Source: UBA2396 sp038042175
Lineage (GTDB): Bacteria; Planctomycetota; Phycisphaerae; Phycisphaerales; UBA1924
Length of the DNA stretch: 64,000 nucleotides
Reading direction: 5' to 3'
Assembly: GCA_964358855.1 (NCBI GenBank)
Contig: CAYHQQ010000002.1
Span: 62,001-126,000 of the forward strand
Shown: positions 17,859 to 26,947 of the stretch, piece by piece
Layout: each line of letters starts with the position of its first letter
Position numbering within the stretch: the first letter of the stretch is position 1
Made by a program: the position numbers and the translations under genes
The notes under the pieces: generated by a model
Database searches by the model: none
What the model saw: only the letters and a program-made list of their open reading frames with translations
What the model was told of the DNA's origin: nothing

Positions 17859-18758
17859 ATGAGACCCACGATGTTCCACCCATCCACCCTTGTTCTTCTC
17901 GCGGCCGCGTCGATCTGGGGATCATCCGCGGGCGCCCGGCAGGGATCGAATCCGCCGCCACCAGAACCCAAGCAGGGCGAAGACACTTCCGACCGGGGTC
18001 TCACGAAGATGGAGCCCGCGTACCAGTTCCGATTCGATCAAAGTCTCTGGTACGTCGGGTTGTCGGGCGCGGTGAGGGTTCCGGGCACCGCACCGCTGAT
18101 CACCTCCGATACCAAGCTGAATCAGGTGGGCGCCGACAAGCCCAGGCTGGCGCCGATGGGCGAGGTGCGTGTGGGATTCGACCAGTGGCGCGTGTCCCTC
18201 TCGGCCTTTGGCGTTTCGATGAACACCACGGGAACAGCGAAGGTGGCCGGCCAGTTCGGCACGTTCGCGTTCAACGCCGGGGACACGATTCGATCGTCGA
18301 TCGACCTCGCCTCGGTGCAGATTCTCGGCGGCTACAGCTTCGGCAACTGGTCGACCCCAAAGAAGCCCGACGGGAAAGTGGCTTTCTCGATCGACCAATC
18401 CCTGATCGCGGGCGTGAGGATGTACGACCTGAGCATGGGCTTTGGGTCGGCCGCCGCAAACACGGTCAGAACCGACCAGTTCTTCTTCGAGCCGGTGGTG
18501 GGAGGTCGAATCGACATGGAATTGAACCACGGGTTCTCCATCGAGGTTGAGTCGACGTTCGGCTACCTTCCCGGCGAGCGATCGAGCGCGACGTGGGAGA
18601 TCAGCACCGGGTTTGTCTACCGTCCCATCGAGAACGTGGGGATTCGCTTCGCCTATCGGAACATGCGGGTTGATCTCCAATCGGGCAAGGATGTCGGCAA
18701 GTTCGAGTTCAATGGCGGGGCGGCGGGGCTGCTCGTGGGCGTGGAATTGAGGTTTTGA
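17859..18758 (+). CDS. Outer-membrane beta-barrel protein of unknown function
   Basis: The start at 17859 (299 aa; an ATG at 17871 is an alternative) gives a signal peptide, LVLLAAASIWGSSAGARQ. A ~30-residue Pro/Glu-rich linker follows, and the rest alternates in a way typical of transmembrane beta strands (VRVGFDQWRVSLSAFGVSMN; GFSIEVESTFGYLPG; GIRFAYRNMRVDLQ). The chain ends in GVELRF, with the C-terminal Phe recognised by the BAM machinery. The strand count is about eight to ten. It is likely a small barrel with an accessory or structural role. No homologue can be named from motifs. The HU gene follows 274 bp downstream behind its own promoter. Confidence 0.72.
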   Translation: MRPTMFHPSTLVLLAAASIWGSSAGARQGSNPPPPEPKQGEDTSDRGLTKMEPAYQFRFDQSLWYVGLSGAVRVPGTAPLITSDTKLNQVGADKPRLAPMGEVRVGFDQWRVSLSAFGVSMNTTGTAKVAGQFGTFAFNAGDTIRSSIDLASVQILGGYSFGNWSTPKKPDGKVAFSIDQSLIAGVRMYDLSMGFGSAAANTVRTDQFFFEPVVGGRIDMELNHGFSIEVESTFGYLPGERSSATWEISTGFVYRPIENVGIRFAYRNMRVDLQSGKDVGKFEFNGGAAGLLVGVELRF

Positions 18759-18822
18759 ATGCCGCCGCGGGTTCGGGAAGGTGTGTGGAAAACCCGGGGA
18801 TAAGTTCTTGTTGATTCATGGG

Positions 18823-18851
18823 TTGACGCGAGCGGTCGGGGTGGAGATACT
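18823..18851 (+). promoter_or_regulatory. Candidate housekeeping promoter of the HU gene
   Basis: TTGACG at 18823 and GATACT at 18846 are separated by 17 bp and match the -35 and -10 consensus at five and four positions. Initiation about 7 bp downstream would give a leader of roughly 175 nt before the HU start codon at 19033. The rest of the 274-bp gap (18759-19032) holds no gene that I can support. A single DnaA-box-like word, TTTTCCACA, lies on the minus strand at 18783-18791. Confidence 0.5.
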
Positions 18852-19032
18852 CCCCTCTCACGAGATCGGCGGACGATTCGTTTGGGTAATGTGAGTGTCG
18901 TGAGCATCGTGCGGCGGATCGAAGTCAAATCCAATACCCGCCAGAGCGGAAGCCACAGCGATGGAGGCTTCTGAGGCGGTGAGTGTCTGAACAATGCGTT
19001 GCGCCCAGGTGCGCGGCGAGGGGTCTTTGGCA

Positions 19033-19398
19033 ATGGCGACGATTACAAAGAAGGACATGATCGACCGGATCGTTCAGCGGACCAGCGAGCCGCGGGCGTC
19101 GGTGAAAAAGTCGATCCAGGAGTTTCTTGATCAGGTGATCGCCGAGCTCAAGAGGGGCAATCGCCTGGAGTTCCGCGATTTCGGCGTGTTCGAGCTCAAG
19201 CGCCGGGCGGCCCGCGTTGCCCAGAACCCCAAGACGCTCGAACGTGTCAGTGTGCCACCCAAGGTCACGGTGAAGTTCAAGGTCGGACGCCTGATGCGCG
19301 AGAGCCTGGAGTTGGGCGAGGCCGCGGCCGCCAAGGCTCCGGGCGCGCCCAAGGTCGTGGTGGTGCCCAAGGCGATCAAGGTCCAGGCCAGCAGCTGA
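19033..19398 (+). CDS. HU/IHF-family nucleoid protein
   Basis: The 121-residue protein starts at the ATG at 19033, 10 nt after GAGGGG. It has the HU fold in order: helices (TKKDMIDRIVQRTSEPRASV and IQEFLDQVIAELKRGNRLE), the conserved FRDFGVFELKRRAARVAQNP segment, and the beta-arm region with KVTVKFKVGRLMRE. HU/IHF proteins bend DNA through minor-groove arms and organise the chromosome. The last ~28 residues are an Ala/Lys/Pro/Val-rich tail (AAAAKAPGAPKVVVVPKAIK) beyond the ~93-residue core, which probably adds DNA affinity. It is a stand-alone gene convergent with the giant PQQ protein gene. Confidence 0.94.
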   Translation: MATITKKDMIDRIVQRTSEPRASVKKSIQEFLDQVIAELKRGNRLEFRDFGVFELKRRAARVAQNPKTLERVSVPPKVTVKFKVGRLMRESLELGEAAAAKAPGAPKVVVVPKAIKVQASS

Positions 19399-19476
19399 TC
19401 CCAAGTCGACACCCACTTGGTGCGGCCTCACCGAACGCCGGTGGCGGATCGTCCGGCCTGCCCGAACGTGGGCGCG

Positions 19477-22400
19477 TCATGGCGACTTGGTCAACGTGAG
19501 AATCACGGTCAACGGGCCGACGGAGACCGCCAGGTGCCCATCGATCGCGGCGATGGCGCTGGGTGTGTCGAAGAGCCCGAGGTGTTCCTTGACTCGCGTC
19601 TTGCCCGACGGCATCGAGACCAGCTGGAGTCCCGCGGCCCGCCGCTCGCTCCGTTCTGTTCCCGGGGCGGCCTCGATGAACGCGACGGTGTCTTCACCAA
19701 TCGCAAAGAGGCGGCGAACGCCGTCGATGCCCGCGGCGTCGAAGCCGACGCGCTTGCCGGACTCGTCGTAGCAGACCAGGCCGTTCTCCGAAACGATCGC
19801 CGAACCCCCGGGCCGGAGTCCGACGACAACGTTGGCCGGTTCATCGACGGGGCGATTCTGCTCGATCATGCCCAGTCGCCTGGCGGTGTCGAGATCCTCC
19901 TTGCGGGTCTCACCCGTTGCGGCGTTGATCGTCCAGAGCTTCTGCTCGGAGGTCAACAGGAAGATCTGGTTGTCGATGCCCCAGGCGTCGATCGAGTTCT
20001 GGGCGATCTTGTCGGTCACCTTCCACTTGAGCTCGCTGGTGACGGGATCGAGCGCAAACACCTGCGCGTCAAGCGCGATGATGGCGAGGCCCGCCACCTC
20101 GCGAACCCAGCGGGTGTGGGACTTGAGCGGCACGTCGGGTGTTCCCAGGGTCAGCGTGCCCTCGCCCGTCCGGGCGTCGGCCACGACGATCGCCGAGGCC
20201 GCTTCGCGGGCGCCAAACCCGACAGCGACAAGCCGCCCGCTCACGAGCGTGAAGTCATAGACCCCGTTCATGCCCAGGTCGCGCGCCCACAGAACCTTGC
20301 CCGACCCCAGGTCGATCCCAATGGCGCGTCCCGAGCGCTTGACGAGCACCGCGGTGCGGTCGTCGATGTCGACAACGATCCCGTCGCGATCGACCTCGCC
20401 GTCCAGGGGCGCCGTGAACTTCTCGGGCTCGGGCGAGTTGTCGGGAGGCTCGGGCGGGAAAAGAGAATCGAATCCCGGCGTTCGCCACAGCGTCGTGCCG
20501 TCGGAGGAGACACGCTCGAGGCTCGGGCCCGCCGGACCCGCGGGCCAGAAAAGGAACGAAGAATCCCAGTCGACGCGGACAAACGAGGGCCGCTCAACAT
20601 CGTGGTCGTACGCACGCGACCAGAGCGGCGCGAGGCGTCCGTCCTCTGCGCGCGACGCCCACAGCCCCGCCACGCGCTCGCCCAGCGCGTACAGCGGGAG
20701 CTGGTCGGTCGCTACGCCCGGGCCGCTGGTGAGCCGGGCCTTGGCGATGGTCCAGCCGATGAGTGTTTGCGGGCGACGCTCGATCGAGCCCGAAAGATCG
20801 GCTCGACGCTCGATCGCGGCGAGCGTCTTGCCGAACGACTCGAGCATCCTGGCGGGATCTTGCGCCCCGCCCGCACCGACGAGCCGAAGCCCGGGGTTGT
20901 CGGCGGCCAGCCGCTTCACGAGCCGGTTCGCCTCGCCGACTCGTCCGGACTGGATCAATAGATCGGTGAGTTGTCCGGCCGCAAGCGCCAGCTCGGCGAC
21001 GGGGGCGTCTCGGGTCAGCCTCGCGATCGTCGAGGCACACTCGACGGCGGCCCCAAGATCGGCGGCGAAGGCGTTGCGGGAGCCACCACGCTGGTGCAAC
21101 TCGGCCGCGGCAAGCAGGGCGACACACGCCGAGTGCGCAAGCGGGAATCGCCGCGCGAGCTGCTCAAGGGCGGGAGCCGCCGCGCCAGGCCCAAGATCCG
21201 CGAGCTCGCGGGCCGCCTGTGCCGCAAAGCCCTCGTACGGGCGATAACCCGCCTTGCCCAGGAAGGCCGCCAGGCGGTCGCGAGCGGTCTCCCAAGCTCG
21301 GTCGCCCGGTCCAAGGCCCAGGGGGGCGTCGATGGTGGCTTGGGCAAGGTCGGGGTCCTGAAGGACCTGCTGGTAGGCCTCGATCGCCGCCGACGTGCGT
21401 CCCAGCGCCTCGTGGATCGACGCGGCTTCCAGGAGTTGGAGCGCCCGTTCGTCGGGCGCGTCGGCCGCGCGGGCCAGACGGGACAGGAGTGGGTCGACCA
21501 GAGCGAGATCGGGCATCGGTCCGCCGGGCGCGGGATGCTGCGCGGCGCGAACGATGGTGAGCAGTGCCCGGAAGAGATCGTGCCGAGCGCCCTGGCGGGC
21601 GACATCGGACGGGTCGGCGTCGACGATCGCCAGCAGAGCATCGGCGACACCGGGAAGCCCGGCGAGCTTTCCGGCGCGAGAGGCGATATTGATGTACGTG
21701 AGGCAGGGCGCAGGATCGTCCGGACGCTGCGACATCCAGGCGCGCAGGCGGGGCTCGGCGGCGGTCCACGAGAGGTGTGACGTGAGGTTTGAGGGCGTCG
21801 CCACCACGAGCTGGCCATCGGTTACCACCGCGTTGCCCGATTCGGCAAGGTCGATGAACCGGGCCTCGCCAGGATTGGCCGGATTCATCATCGCGATCCC
21901 GCCCACGACCGGGACGCCGAGCCTGGTCCCGGCCGCAAACGCGCGCCCGGCGGCGCCGGGATCGCGATACGATGGACCCAGACGCGACTGGCCTCCGGCC
22001 AGATCCGCCAGAGGAATGAAGTTGACAATCTGCGTGCCAACCGCCGCGAGCGTTTCACCCACGCGGACCAGGTACTTGGGCGCGCCGGCCTGGTCGGCCC
22101 TGCGCCGCTCGAGCAGGGCGCCCGAAGCCCGGTCGAGACGGACGATGTCGCCCGTGCCAGGCTCCAGAACGATGATCGACGCGTGCTCGACGATCGGCAC
22201 CGCCCCGGTCCAGGGCTGACGATCGGCCAGCGGGCCGTAGCGCATCATGTCTTCCTGCGCCACCGACTGGGACCGCCGGAGCCAGACGGGCCTGCCCGTG
22301 GCCGCCTCAACCGCGGCGACCACGCCAAGCGCGTCGGCCTTGTAGACGATTCCATCCTCGCAGGCACCGAACTCGGCCACTCGGGAAGGACGTGCGTAGA

Positions 22401-23727
22401 CCGAGACCCCGACGTTGGCGAGCGGTCTCATCCACCGGAGGGCGCCCGTCGAGGCGTCGAGACCGATCATGAGGCTCGAAGCGATCCGCCGGCCCGTCGA
22501 CAGGCGTCCCAGGGTCAGCACCACCGTGTCCCCCGAGAGCAGCGCCGGGCCGCGCACACTCGACTCGCTCAGTTGTTTGTCCAGCGCCGCGGGATCCACC
22601 GACCACAACACCCTTCCGGTTGCCGCGTCGAGCGCGTGCGTTCGCGGGTCGTGCTCGCGTCGGAAGTTCCCAGTCGCAAAGCCCGTGGTGGCAACCACGA
22701 TGCCCGATGCGACGGTGATCGTGGAGCACTCCTCGAACTGCCGGGCCCTGATGTCGAGCGGCAGCCTCTGGTTCTCGTCGAGCGTGTCGGTGTCGTCGAC
22801 GACCGCTCGCGGCGTGAAGCGCCAGAGCGGCACAAGCGTCGCGCGGTCCCAGGCTCCGATCGACAGCCCGTCGTTCAGATACACCGCGTCGCCCACGACG
22901 CCCGGAAGGGCCCACGCCGTGGACGGAAGCCCGGCCACCGCCGACCGCGGCGCCACCTGCTCAACACGGCTGAGCGCCACCGACGCCAGCGGGTCCTTGG
23001 CGACCTCCGCCTCCGTGAGCGGACCCGCCGGTGCGATAGCGTTGCGCGAGAGGGCCAGGGCGGTCTGTGGCGGCACGATCGGCGTGCTGTCGGGAACGGG
23101 CAGCGCGGCGTCGGTGACGTACCGCGCGGCGAGCGACTTTGCGCCGGGAGTTCCAAGGTACCGCGTCAGCTCCGCGGCGGCGAGAGCGACTCTCTTGCTT
23201 CTTTCGTGATCGCTCTTGCGATCGGGGTGCGAGTCGAGTTCAAGAAGCGTCCAATATGCCGCGTCGAACCGGGCGGACTCCAGATGCTCCTGGGCGAGCC
23301 TGATCGCGGCATCGAACCCCGACGGAGTGAGGAGCCTCGACCGCTCCGCGGCGGAGTGCTGGCCGCCGGCGAGTTGTCGAAGCGCGCGGGATTCTTCGGT
23401 CGTCCGATATCGTTCCAGCAACGCCGGATTGGCCAGGAGCAACTCGTGGATGCGAGCACGCACGCTGATGAAGATCGCGGGATCCTGGGCCGTGGCCACC
23501 ACGCGATCGCCCTCGGACTCAAGGAGCGACTGGGCGATGCGGGCGGCCTCGCCCATGTTGCCCGCGGCGATCAGCTCGGGGATTCGCTGCAATGACTCCG
23601 CAGCCGCGACCGAGTCGTCGACGAAAACCGCCGACTGCTGAGCGTTGGCCGTCGAGAGGACCCCTCCCGCACAGGCCACGACGATCGCCGACAGCAGCAT
23701 GGATCGAAGCACAGCCGACATGAACAC
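19477..23727 (-). CDS. Very large secreted PQQ-like beta-propeller protein
   Basis: This is a 1416-residue protein with a signal peptide (LRSMLLSAIVVACAGGVLSTANAQ). The N-terminal ~220 residues are helical and TPR-like. A propeller follows at about 260-650, with PQQ-type blades visible in AATGRVLWSVD, ASTGALRWMRPL and AATGRPVWLRR. A helical region spans ~680-1000 (LLEAASIHEALGRTSAAIEAYQQVL). A second propeller spans ~1040-1410 with IDLGSGKVLWARDLG, VTSELKWKVTD and NAATGETRKED. The PQQ-repeat fold serves as a scaffold, as in BamB, and does not imply the cofactor. Planctomycetes carry similar giant proteins of unknown role. It is probably periplasmic. It is divergent from the DUF5658-like gene. 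Confidence 0.85.
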   Translation of the reverse strand: MFMSAVLRSMLLSAIVVACAGGVLSTANAQQSAVFVDDSVAAAESLQRIPELIAAGNMGEAARIAQSLLESEGDRVVATAQDPAIFISVRARIHELLLANPALLERYRTTEESRALRQLAGGQHSAAERSRLLTPSGFDAAIRLAQEHLESARFDAAYWTLLELDSHPDRKSDHERSKRVALAAAELTRYLGTPGAKSLAARYVTDAALPVPDSTPIVPPQTALALSRNAIAPAGPLTEAEVAKDPLASVALSRVEQVAPRSAVAGLPSTAWALPGVVGDAVYLNDGLSIGAWDRATLVPLWRFTPRAVVDDTDTLDENQRLPLDIRARQFEECSTITVASGIVVATTGFATGNFRREHDPRTHALDAATGRVLWSVDPAALDKQLSESSVRGPALLSGDTVVLTLGRLSTGRRIASSLMIGLDASTGALRWMRPLANVGVSVYARPSRVAEFGACEDGIVYKADALGVVAAVEAATGRPVWLRRSQSVAQEDMMRYGPLADRQPWTGAVPIVEHASIIVLEPGTGDIVRLDRASGALLERRRADQAGAPKYLVRVGETLAAVGTQIVNFIPLADLAGGQSRLGPSYRDPGAAGRAFAAGTRLGVPVVGGIAMMNPANPGEARFIDLAESGNAVVTDGQLVVATPSNLTSHLSWTAAEPRLRAWMSQRPDDPAPCLTYINIASRAGKLAGLPGVADALLAIVDADPSDVARQGARHDLFRALLTIVRAAQHPAPGGPMPDLALVDPLLSRLARAADAPDERALQLLEAASIHEALGRTSAAIEAYQQVLQDPDLAQATIDAPLGLGPGDRAWETARDRLAAFLGKAGYRPYEGFAAQAARELADLGPGAAAPALEQLARRFPLAHSACVALLAAAELHQRGGSRNAFAADLGAAVECASTIARLTRDAPVAELALAAGQLTDLLIQSGRVGEANRLVKRLAADNPGLRLVGAGGAQDPARMLESFGKTLAAIERRADLSGSIERRPQTLIGWTIAKARLTSGPGVATDQLPLYALGERVAGLWASRAEDGRLAPLWSRAYDHDVERPSFVRVDWDSSFLFWPAGPAGPSLERVSSDGTTLWRTPGFDSLFPPEPPDNSPEPEKFTAPLDGEVDRDGIVVDIDDRTAVLVKRSGRAIGIDLGSGKVLWARDLGMNGVYDFTLVSGRLVAVGFGAREAASAIVVADARTGEGTLTLGTPDVPLKSHTRWVREVAGLAIIALDAQVFALDPVTSELKWKVTDKIAQNSIDAWGIDNQIFLLTSEQKLWTINAATGETRKEDLDTARRLGMIEQNRPVDEPANVVVGLRPGGSAIVSENGLVCYDESGKRVGFDAAGIDGVRRLFAIGEDTVAFIEAAPGTERSERRAAGLQLVSMPSGKTRVKEHLGLFDTPSAIAAIDGHLAVSVGPLTVILTLTKSP

Positions 23728-23861
23728 ACTCCGGATTGGGCGGGCGGGGCCTGCCCTCTATTCCATTTCGGACGACCGAGAACAGGAGTTCGGCCATAGT
23801 CTAGCGGATTTGGCAGATTGATAGTTCATTTGTTCCCAATTCCGGACCGATTGGCTAGCTC

Positions 23862-24329
23862 GTGCCTACCGCGCTGCCAACCACGTCCGAGAGTCGCCCG
23901 GCGAGCGCCCACGCCCCGGGGCTGTGGGCGGGCGCCCGCAGGATCGCGTTCCATCGTCCATGGCGCGTGACGGCGGTGCTGGCGGCGGTCGTCGCCCTCA
24001 GCCTGGTCGACCTGGACCTGACGCTGCTCTATTCCACGACCCTGGGCATGGTGGAGATCAATCCCATCGCTCGCTCGATCATGGGACTGGGCTCGATCTG
24101 GATGGTTGTCACGTGGAAGCTGTTCACCGCGGGGACTGCGGTCGGGATCCTGTACTACACGCGTCGCCACGCGACCGGGGAGCTTGGCGCGTGGATCTGT
24201 CTCGCCACGCTGGTCTGGCTCACGGGGCGCTGGATGAACTACAACCACGACGCGCAGGTGCTCAACAACGCCGAGACTCGCGAGGCGGTCGCCCGCGATC
24301 CCGAGTTTGTGATGCTCGGGACGGAGTGA
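23862..24329 (+). CDS. DUF5658-like membrane protein
   Basis: The 155-residue protein starts with GTG. It has four hydrophobic segments: AVLAAVVALSLVDLDLTLLYS, IWMVVTWKLFTAGTAVGILYY, a short middle stretch, and ICLATLVWLTGRW. The DLDLTLLYSTTLGMVEINPIAR segment, an Asp-rich first helix followed by a Glu-Asn-Pro turn, is the hallmark of the DUF5658 group, which has no known function. It lies 18 bp before the LEA-type lipoprotein gene and is probably co-transcribed with it. The 134-bp divergent gap to the PQQ gene is comparatively AT-rich around 23790-23840 and likely contains both promoters. Confidence 0.68.
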   Translation: MPTALPTTSESRPASAHAPGLWAGARRIAFHRPWRVTAVLAAVVALSLVDLDLTLLYSTTLGMVEINPIARSIMGLGSIWMVVTWKLFTAGTAVGILYYTRRHATGELGAWICLATLVWLTGRWMNYNHDAQVLNNAETREAVARDPEFVMLGTE

Positions 24330-24347
24330 ACGCCGCTACACTGGGGC

Positions 24348-24797
24348 ATGGCCATCCGCCCCAAGCAGTTGCTCCTTTTCTTGTCGTGCGTGACGTTTCT
24401 TGCCGGGTGCTCCGACACCGCGCCGCGATTGAGTGTGGTGGGCGTGCGGGAGATCGAGCGCACCGACCAGGGAACGGTTCTGGCGATCGACATCGACGCG
24501 GAGAACGCCAACGACGAGGCAATGCCGTTGAGAGAGATCGGCTACTCGATCTCGATCAACGGGCGGACGGTCTTTGCCGGCGCTCGATCGCCCGAGGCGA
24601 CGATCCGCCGATTCGGCACGCAAAGACTCACGGTCCCGGCGGTTGTTTCGGGGAGCGGCACATCGACCAGCGGCGTGTACGAGGTTCGCGGCGATCTCGA
24701 GTACGTCGCGCCAGGACGCCTGGCCGAGATCCTCTTCGACACGGGCGTTCGAACGCCCTCCGCTTCTTTCGTGGGGCGCGGGGCGGTGACCAAGTAG
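24348..24797 (+). CDS. LEA type 2-like (WHy) lipoprotein
   Basis: This 149-residue protein has a lipoprotein signal with lipobox FLAGC around Cys20. The mature part has the immunoglobulin-like pattern of the Water stress and Hypersensitive response (WHy, LEA14-like) domain: LSVVGVREIERTDQGTVLAIDIDAEN, then NDEAMPLREIGYSISINGRTVFAGAR, then a late GVYEVRGDLEYVAP strand pair. WHy proteins are thought to bind or stabilise membranes or proteins under stress. In bacteria they are usually envelope lipoproteins of unknown partner. It follows the DUF5658-like gene closely and is convergent with the DinB gene. Confidence 0.75.
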   Translation: MAIRPKQLLLFLSCVTFLAGCSDTAPRLSVVGVREIERTDQGTVLAIDIDAENANDEAMPLREIGYSISINGRTVFAGARSPEATIRRFGTQRLTVPAVVSGSGTSTSGVYEVRGDLEYVAPGRLAEILFDTGVRTPSASFVGRGAVTK

Positions 24798-24830
24798 CGG
24801 GATGCTCGCAAAGGCGTTCGACGCCGTAGG

Positions 24831-25310
24831 TCAGAGCTGCCTTCTCGTCATCGCGATGAGGTCGGTGCCGGCGCGGCGTCCGCCCGCCTCGCTGACCAGC
24901 CGGGCGATCTGGCCCCGGTGGTACGTCGAATGGTTGAGGACGTGCGCGATGATGTCGGAGATCGAGCTCTCGTAGCGCACGCCCTCGCTGCTGGTGTAGC
25001 GGCACGCCATGCTCAGATCCGCCCCCGAGAGCGAGGCAAGAAACGAGCTCCAGGCGTTGTCGAGTTCCAGGGCTTCCCGGCGCGAGTCGGCGATCGGCCA
25101 CGCCGGGAACCAGTCGTCGACCCGCCAGGCCTCGTTCTTGAGCCGCGCAAGCCAGACACGCCGGGCGATCTGGATGTGCGCCATGACCTGGATGGCGCGC
25201 AGAAACTGGGGCGAATTCCGCGCCGACTGCGGCACGGTGTCGATCGAGTCGATCGTGAGCGACGAGGCCCACGTCTCGTACTTGTGCATGCCCAGGAAGT
25301 GGTTCAGCAT
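24831..25310 (-). CDS. DinB-family protein
   Basis: The start ATG at 25310 gives 159 residues in the DinB/YfiT four-helix-bundle family. The pattern MAHIQIARRVWLARL (first metal-ligand histidine region), then SISDIIAHVLNHSTYHRGQIARLV (the HxxxH pair near the C-terminus), is characteristic. Members bind a divalent metal and many are thiol or mycothiol/bacillithiol S-transferases, but most have no assigned reaction. The protein follows metK by 31 bp on the same strand and may be expressed with it. The open frame extends upstream into metK, but that part is a shadow. Confidence 0.85.
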   Translation of the reverse strand: MLNHFLGMHKYETWASSLTIDSIDTVPQSARNSPQFLRAIQVMAHIQIARRVWLARLKNEAWRVDDWFPAWPIADSRREALELDNAWSSFLASLSGADLSMACRYTSSEGVRYESSISDIIAHVLNHSTYHRGQIARLVSEAGGRRAGTDLIAMTRRQL

Positions 25311-25341
25311 CACATGGATTCCGGCGAGGTGGTCGGGCCGA

Positions 25342-26532
25342 TCAGGAGCAGAGCTTTTTGAGCTGGTCGGCCTTGTCGACGCGCTCCCACGTGAACGTGT
25401 CGTACTTCTTGCCCTTGTACGTGACGCTGCCGGGAGCGCGACCGAAGTGGCCGTGCCGAGCGGTGGGGCTGTAGATCGGCGCCCGAAGGCCCAGCGTCTC
25501 GATGATCTTGCGGGGCGTAAGGGAGAACGTCTCGCGGACGGCCTTGGCGATCCTGTCCTCGTCGACCTTGGCGGTGCCGAAGCAGTCGATGTAGACCGAG
25601 GTGGGCTCGGCGACGCCGATGGCGTAGGAGAGCTGGACCTCGCACCGGTCGGCGAGCTTGGCCGCGACGACGTTTTTGGCGATGTAGCGGGCCATGTAGG
25701 CGGCGGAGCGATCGACCTTGGTCGGGTCCTTGCCGCTGAAGGCGCCGCCGCCGTGGCGGCCCATGCCGCCATAGGTGTCGACGATGATCTTGCGACCGGT
25801 CAGGCCGGTGTCCCCGTGGGGTCCGCCGATCTCAAAGCGCCCGGTGGGGTTAACGTGGACGGTGATTCCGGGATTCCACCAAGTGCCAAGCACGGGCTTG
25901 ATGATGTGCTCGACGACCTGCTTTTTGAGCTCGTCCTGACGGTCGTTCCACGACGGATCGTGCTGGGTGGAGAGGACGACGGTGTCGACACGGACGGGCT
26001 TGCCCGCTCCCGTCGCGCTGCCGTCGTACTCGACGGTGACCTGGCTCTTGGCGTCGGGCCTGAGGCCCGGAATCTTGCCGGTACGGCGCATCTCCGCCTG
26101 CCGCTCGACGAGCTGGTGCGAGAGGAGCACGGGCAGGGGCATGAACTCGGGTGTTTCGTTGGTGGCGAAGCCGAACATCATCCCCTGGTCGCCCGCGCCC
26201 TCGCGGTTGACGCCCATGGCGATGTCGTTGGACTGCTTGTTGATGGCGACCATCACGCCCGCGCTGTCGGCGTCAAATCGCATGTCGCCCGAGGTGTAGC
26301 CGATCTCGCGGATCGTGTCGCGGACCAGGTCGGGGATGCTGACGTACGTGTTGGTCGTGATCTCCCCCGCGACGACCACCAGTCCGGTGCAGCAGAGCGT
26401 CTCGCACGCCACGCGGCTGAAGGGGTCGTCGGCGAGCATCGCGTCCAGAACCGCGTCGGAGATCTGGTCGGCGACCTTGTCGGGGTGGCCCATGGAGACG
26501 GATTCGGACGTGAAAAGCTGGGTGCGTGCCAT
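25342..26532 (-). CDS. metK: S-adenosylmethionine synthetase (methionine adenosyltransferase)
   Basis: The 396-residue enzyme makes SAM from ATP and methionine. The start ATG at 26532 follows a GAGGAA ribosome binding sequence. Signature motifs are intact: SVSMGHPDKVADQISDAVLDA at the N-terminus, GAGDQGMMFGFATNET near residue 115, GGPHGDTGLTGRKIIVDTYGG near 250 and GGGAFSGKDPTKVDRS near 275. Length is normal (~390). No SAM riboswitch motif is apparent in the 178-bp region between it and the antitoxin gene. DinB follows downstream. Confidence 0.97.
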   Translation of the reverse strand: MARTQLFTSESVSMGHPDKVADQISDAVLDAMLADDPFSRVACETLCCTGLVVVAGEITTNTYVSIPDLVRDTIREIGYTSGDMRFDADSAGVMVAINKQSNDIAMGVNREGAGDQGMMFGFATNETPEFMPLPVLLSHQLVERQAEMRRTGKIPGLRPDAKSQVTVEYDGSATGAGKPVRVDTVVLSTQHDPSWNDRQDELKKQVVEHIIKPVLGTWWNPGITVHVNPTGRFEIGGPHGDTGLTGRKIIVDTYGGMGRHGGGAFSGKDPTKVDRSAAYMARYIAKNVVAAKLADRCEVQLSYAIGVAEPTSVYIDCFGTAKVDEDRIAKAVRETFSLTPRKIIETLGLRAPIYSPTARHGHFGRAPGSVTYKGKKYDTFTWERVDKADQLKKLCS

Positions 26533-26710
26533 GGAAATTCCTCGGTGCGGCGACGGGGAAACGGCCCCCGACGGCGCAGAATGGAGTTTAGGCGCGGGCG
26601 CGAGCGTGGGCAGCTTCTTGGGAGTTGTTTGGGGAGCCAAAGGCACGCTGGAATACTCGACAACAGGTGCCCCCTGTACGGCAGCGGTCGGCCGCCCATA
26701 TGCTTGCAGC

Positions 26711-26947
26711 ATGGATCGCGAACAAGACATTTCCTTTGTCTTTGAGAATGGAGTTCTCAGGCCTGACGGCCCCGTCGACCTTCCAGAAGGGGCTCGCGGC
26801 GTGGCACATATCCGCGAATCGAGCGTGCGACCCGACTCCAAGGCCCGAGATCGAGCGATCGAAGCCATTCGGCGGATCGGCGAGTCGGGTGTATTTTATT
26901 CCGCGGGGCGAACGATGACGCGGGACGAGATGCATGAACGCCGTTGA
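26711..26947 (+). CDS. Antitoxin of an AF2212/DUF104-like toxin-antitoxin pair
   Basis: This 78-residue protein begins FVFENGVLRPDGPVDLPEG, close to the short beta-hairpin domain of the AF2212/DUF104 antitoxin family. It ends in a basic, helical tail (RDRAIEAIRRIG and TRDEMHERR) that would bind the toxin. Its stop codon lies 14 bp inside the PIN-domain gene, the usual coupling in such modules. The pair is visibly less GC-rich than its neighbours, suggesting horizontal acquisition. An imperfectly conserved inverted repeat ACAGG-N5-CCTGT at 26663-26677 upstream is a possible autoregulatory operator. Because the toxin is broken, this gene may now be an orphan. Confidence 0.72.
   Translation: MDREQDISFVFENGVLRPDGPVDLPEGARGVAHIRESSVRPDSKARDRAIEAIRRIGESGVFYSAGRTMTRDEMHERR

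Noticed and set aside
18783..18791. DnaA-box-like TTTTCCACA as part of an origin
   Set aside because: Only one box is present and no dnaA, dnaN or AT-rich unwinding region is nearby.
22183..23595. Plus-strand open frame of 470 codons
   Set aside because: It lies antisense to the PQQ protein and shows no signature.
26533..26710. SAM riboswitch upstream of metK
   Set aside because: I could not find a SAM-I core or other recognisable aptamer in the 178-bp leader.
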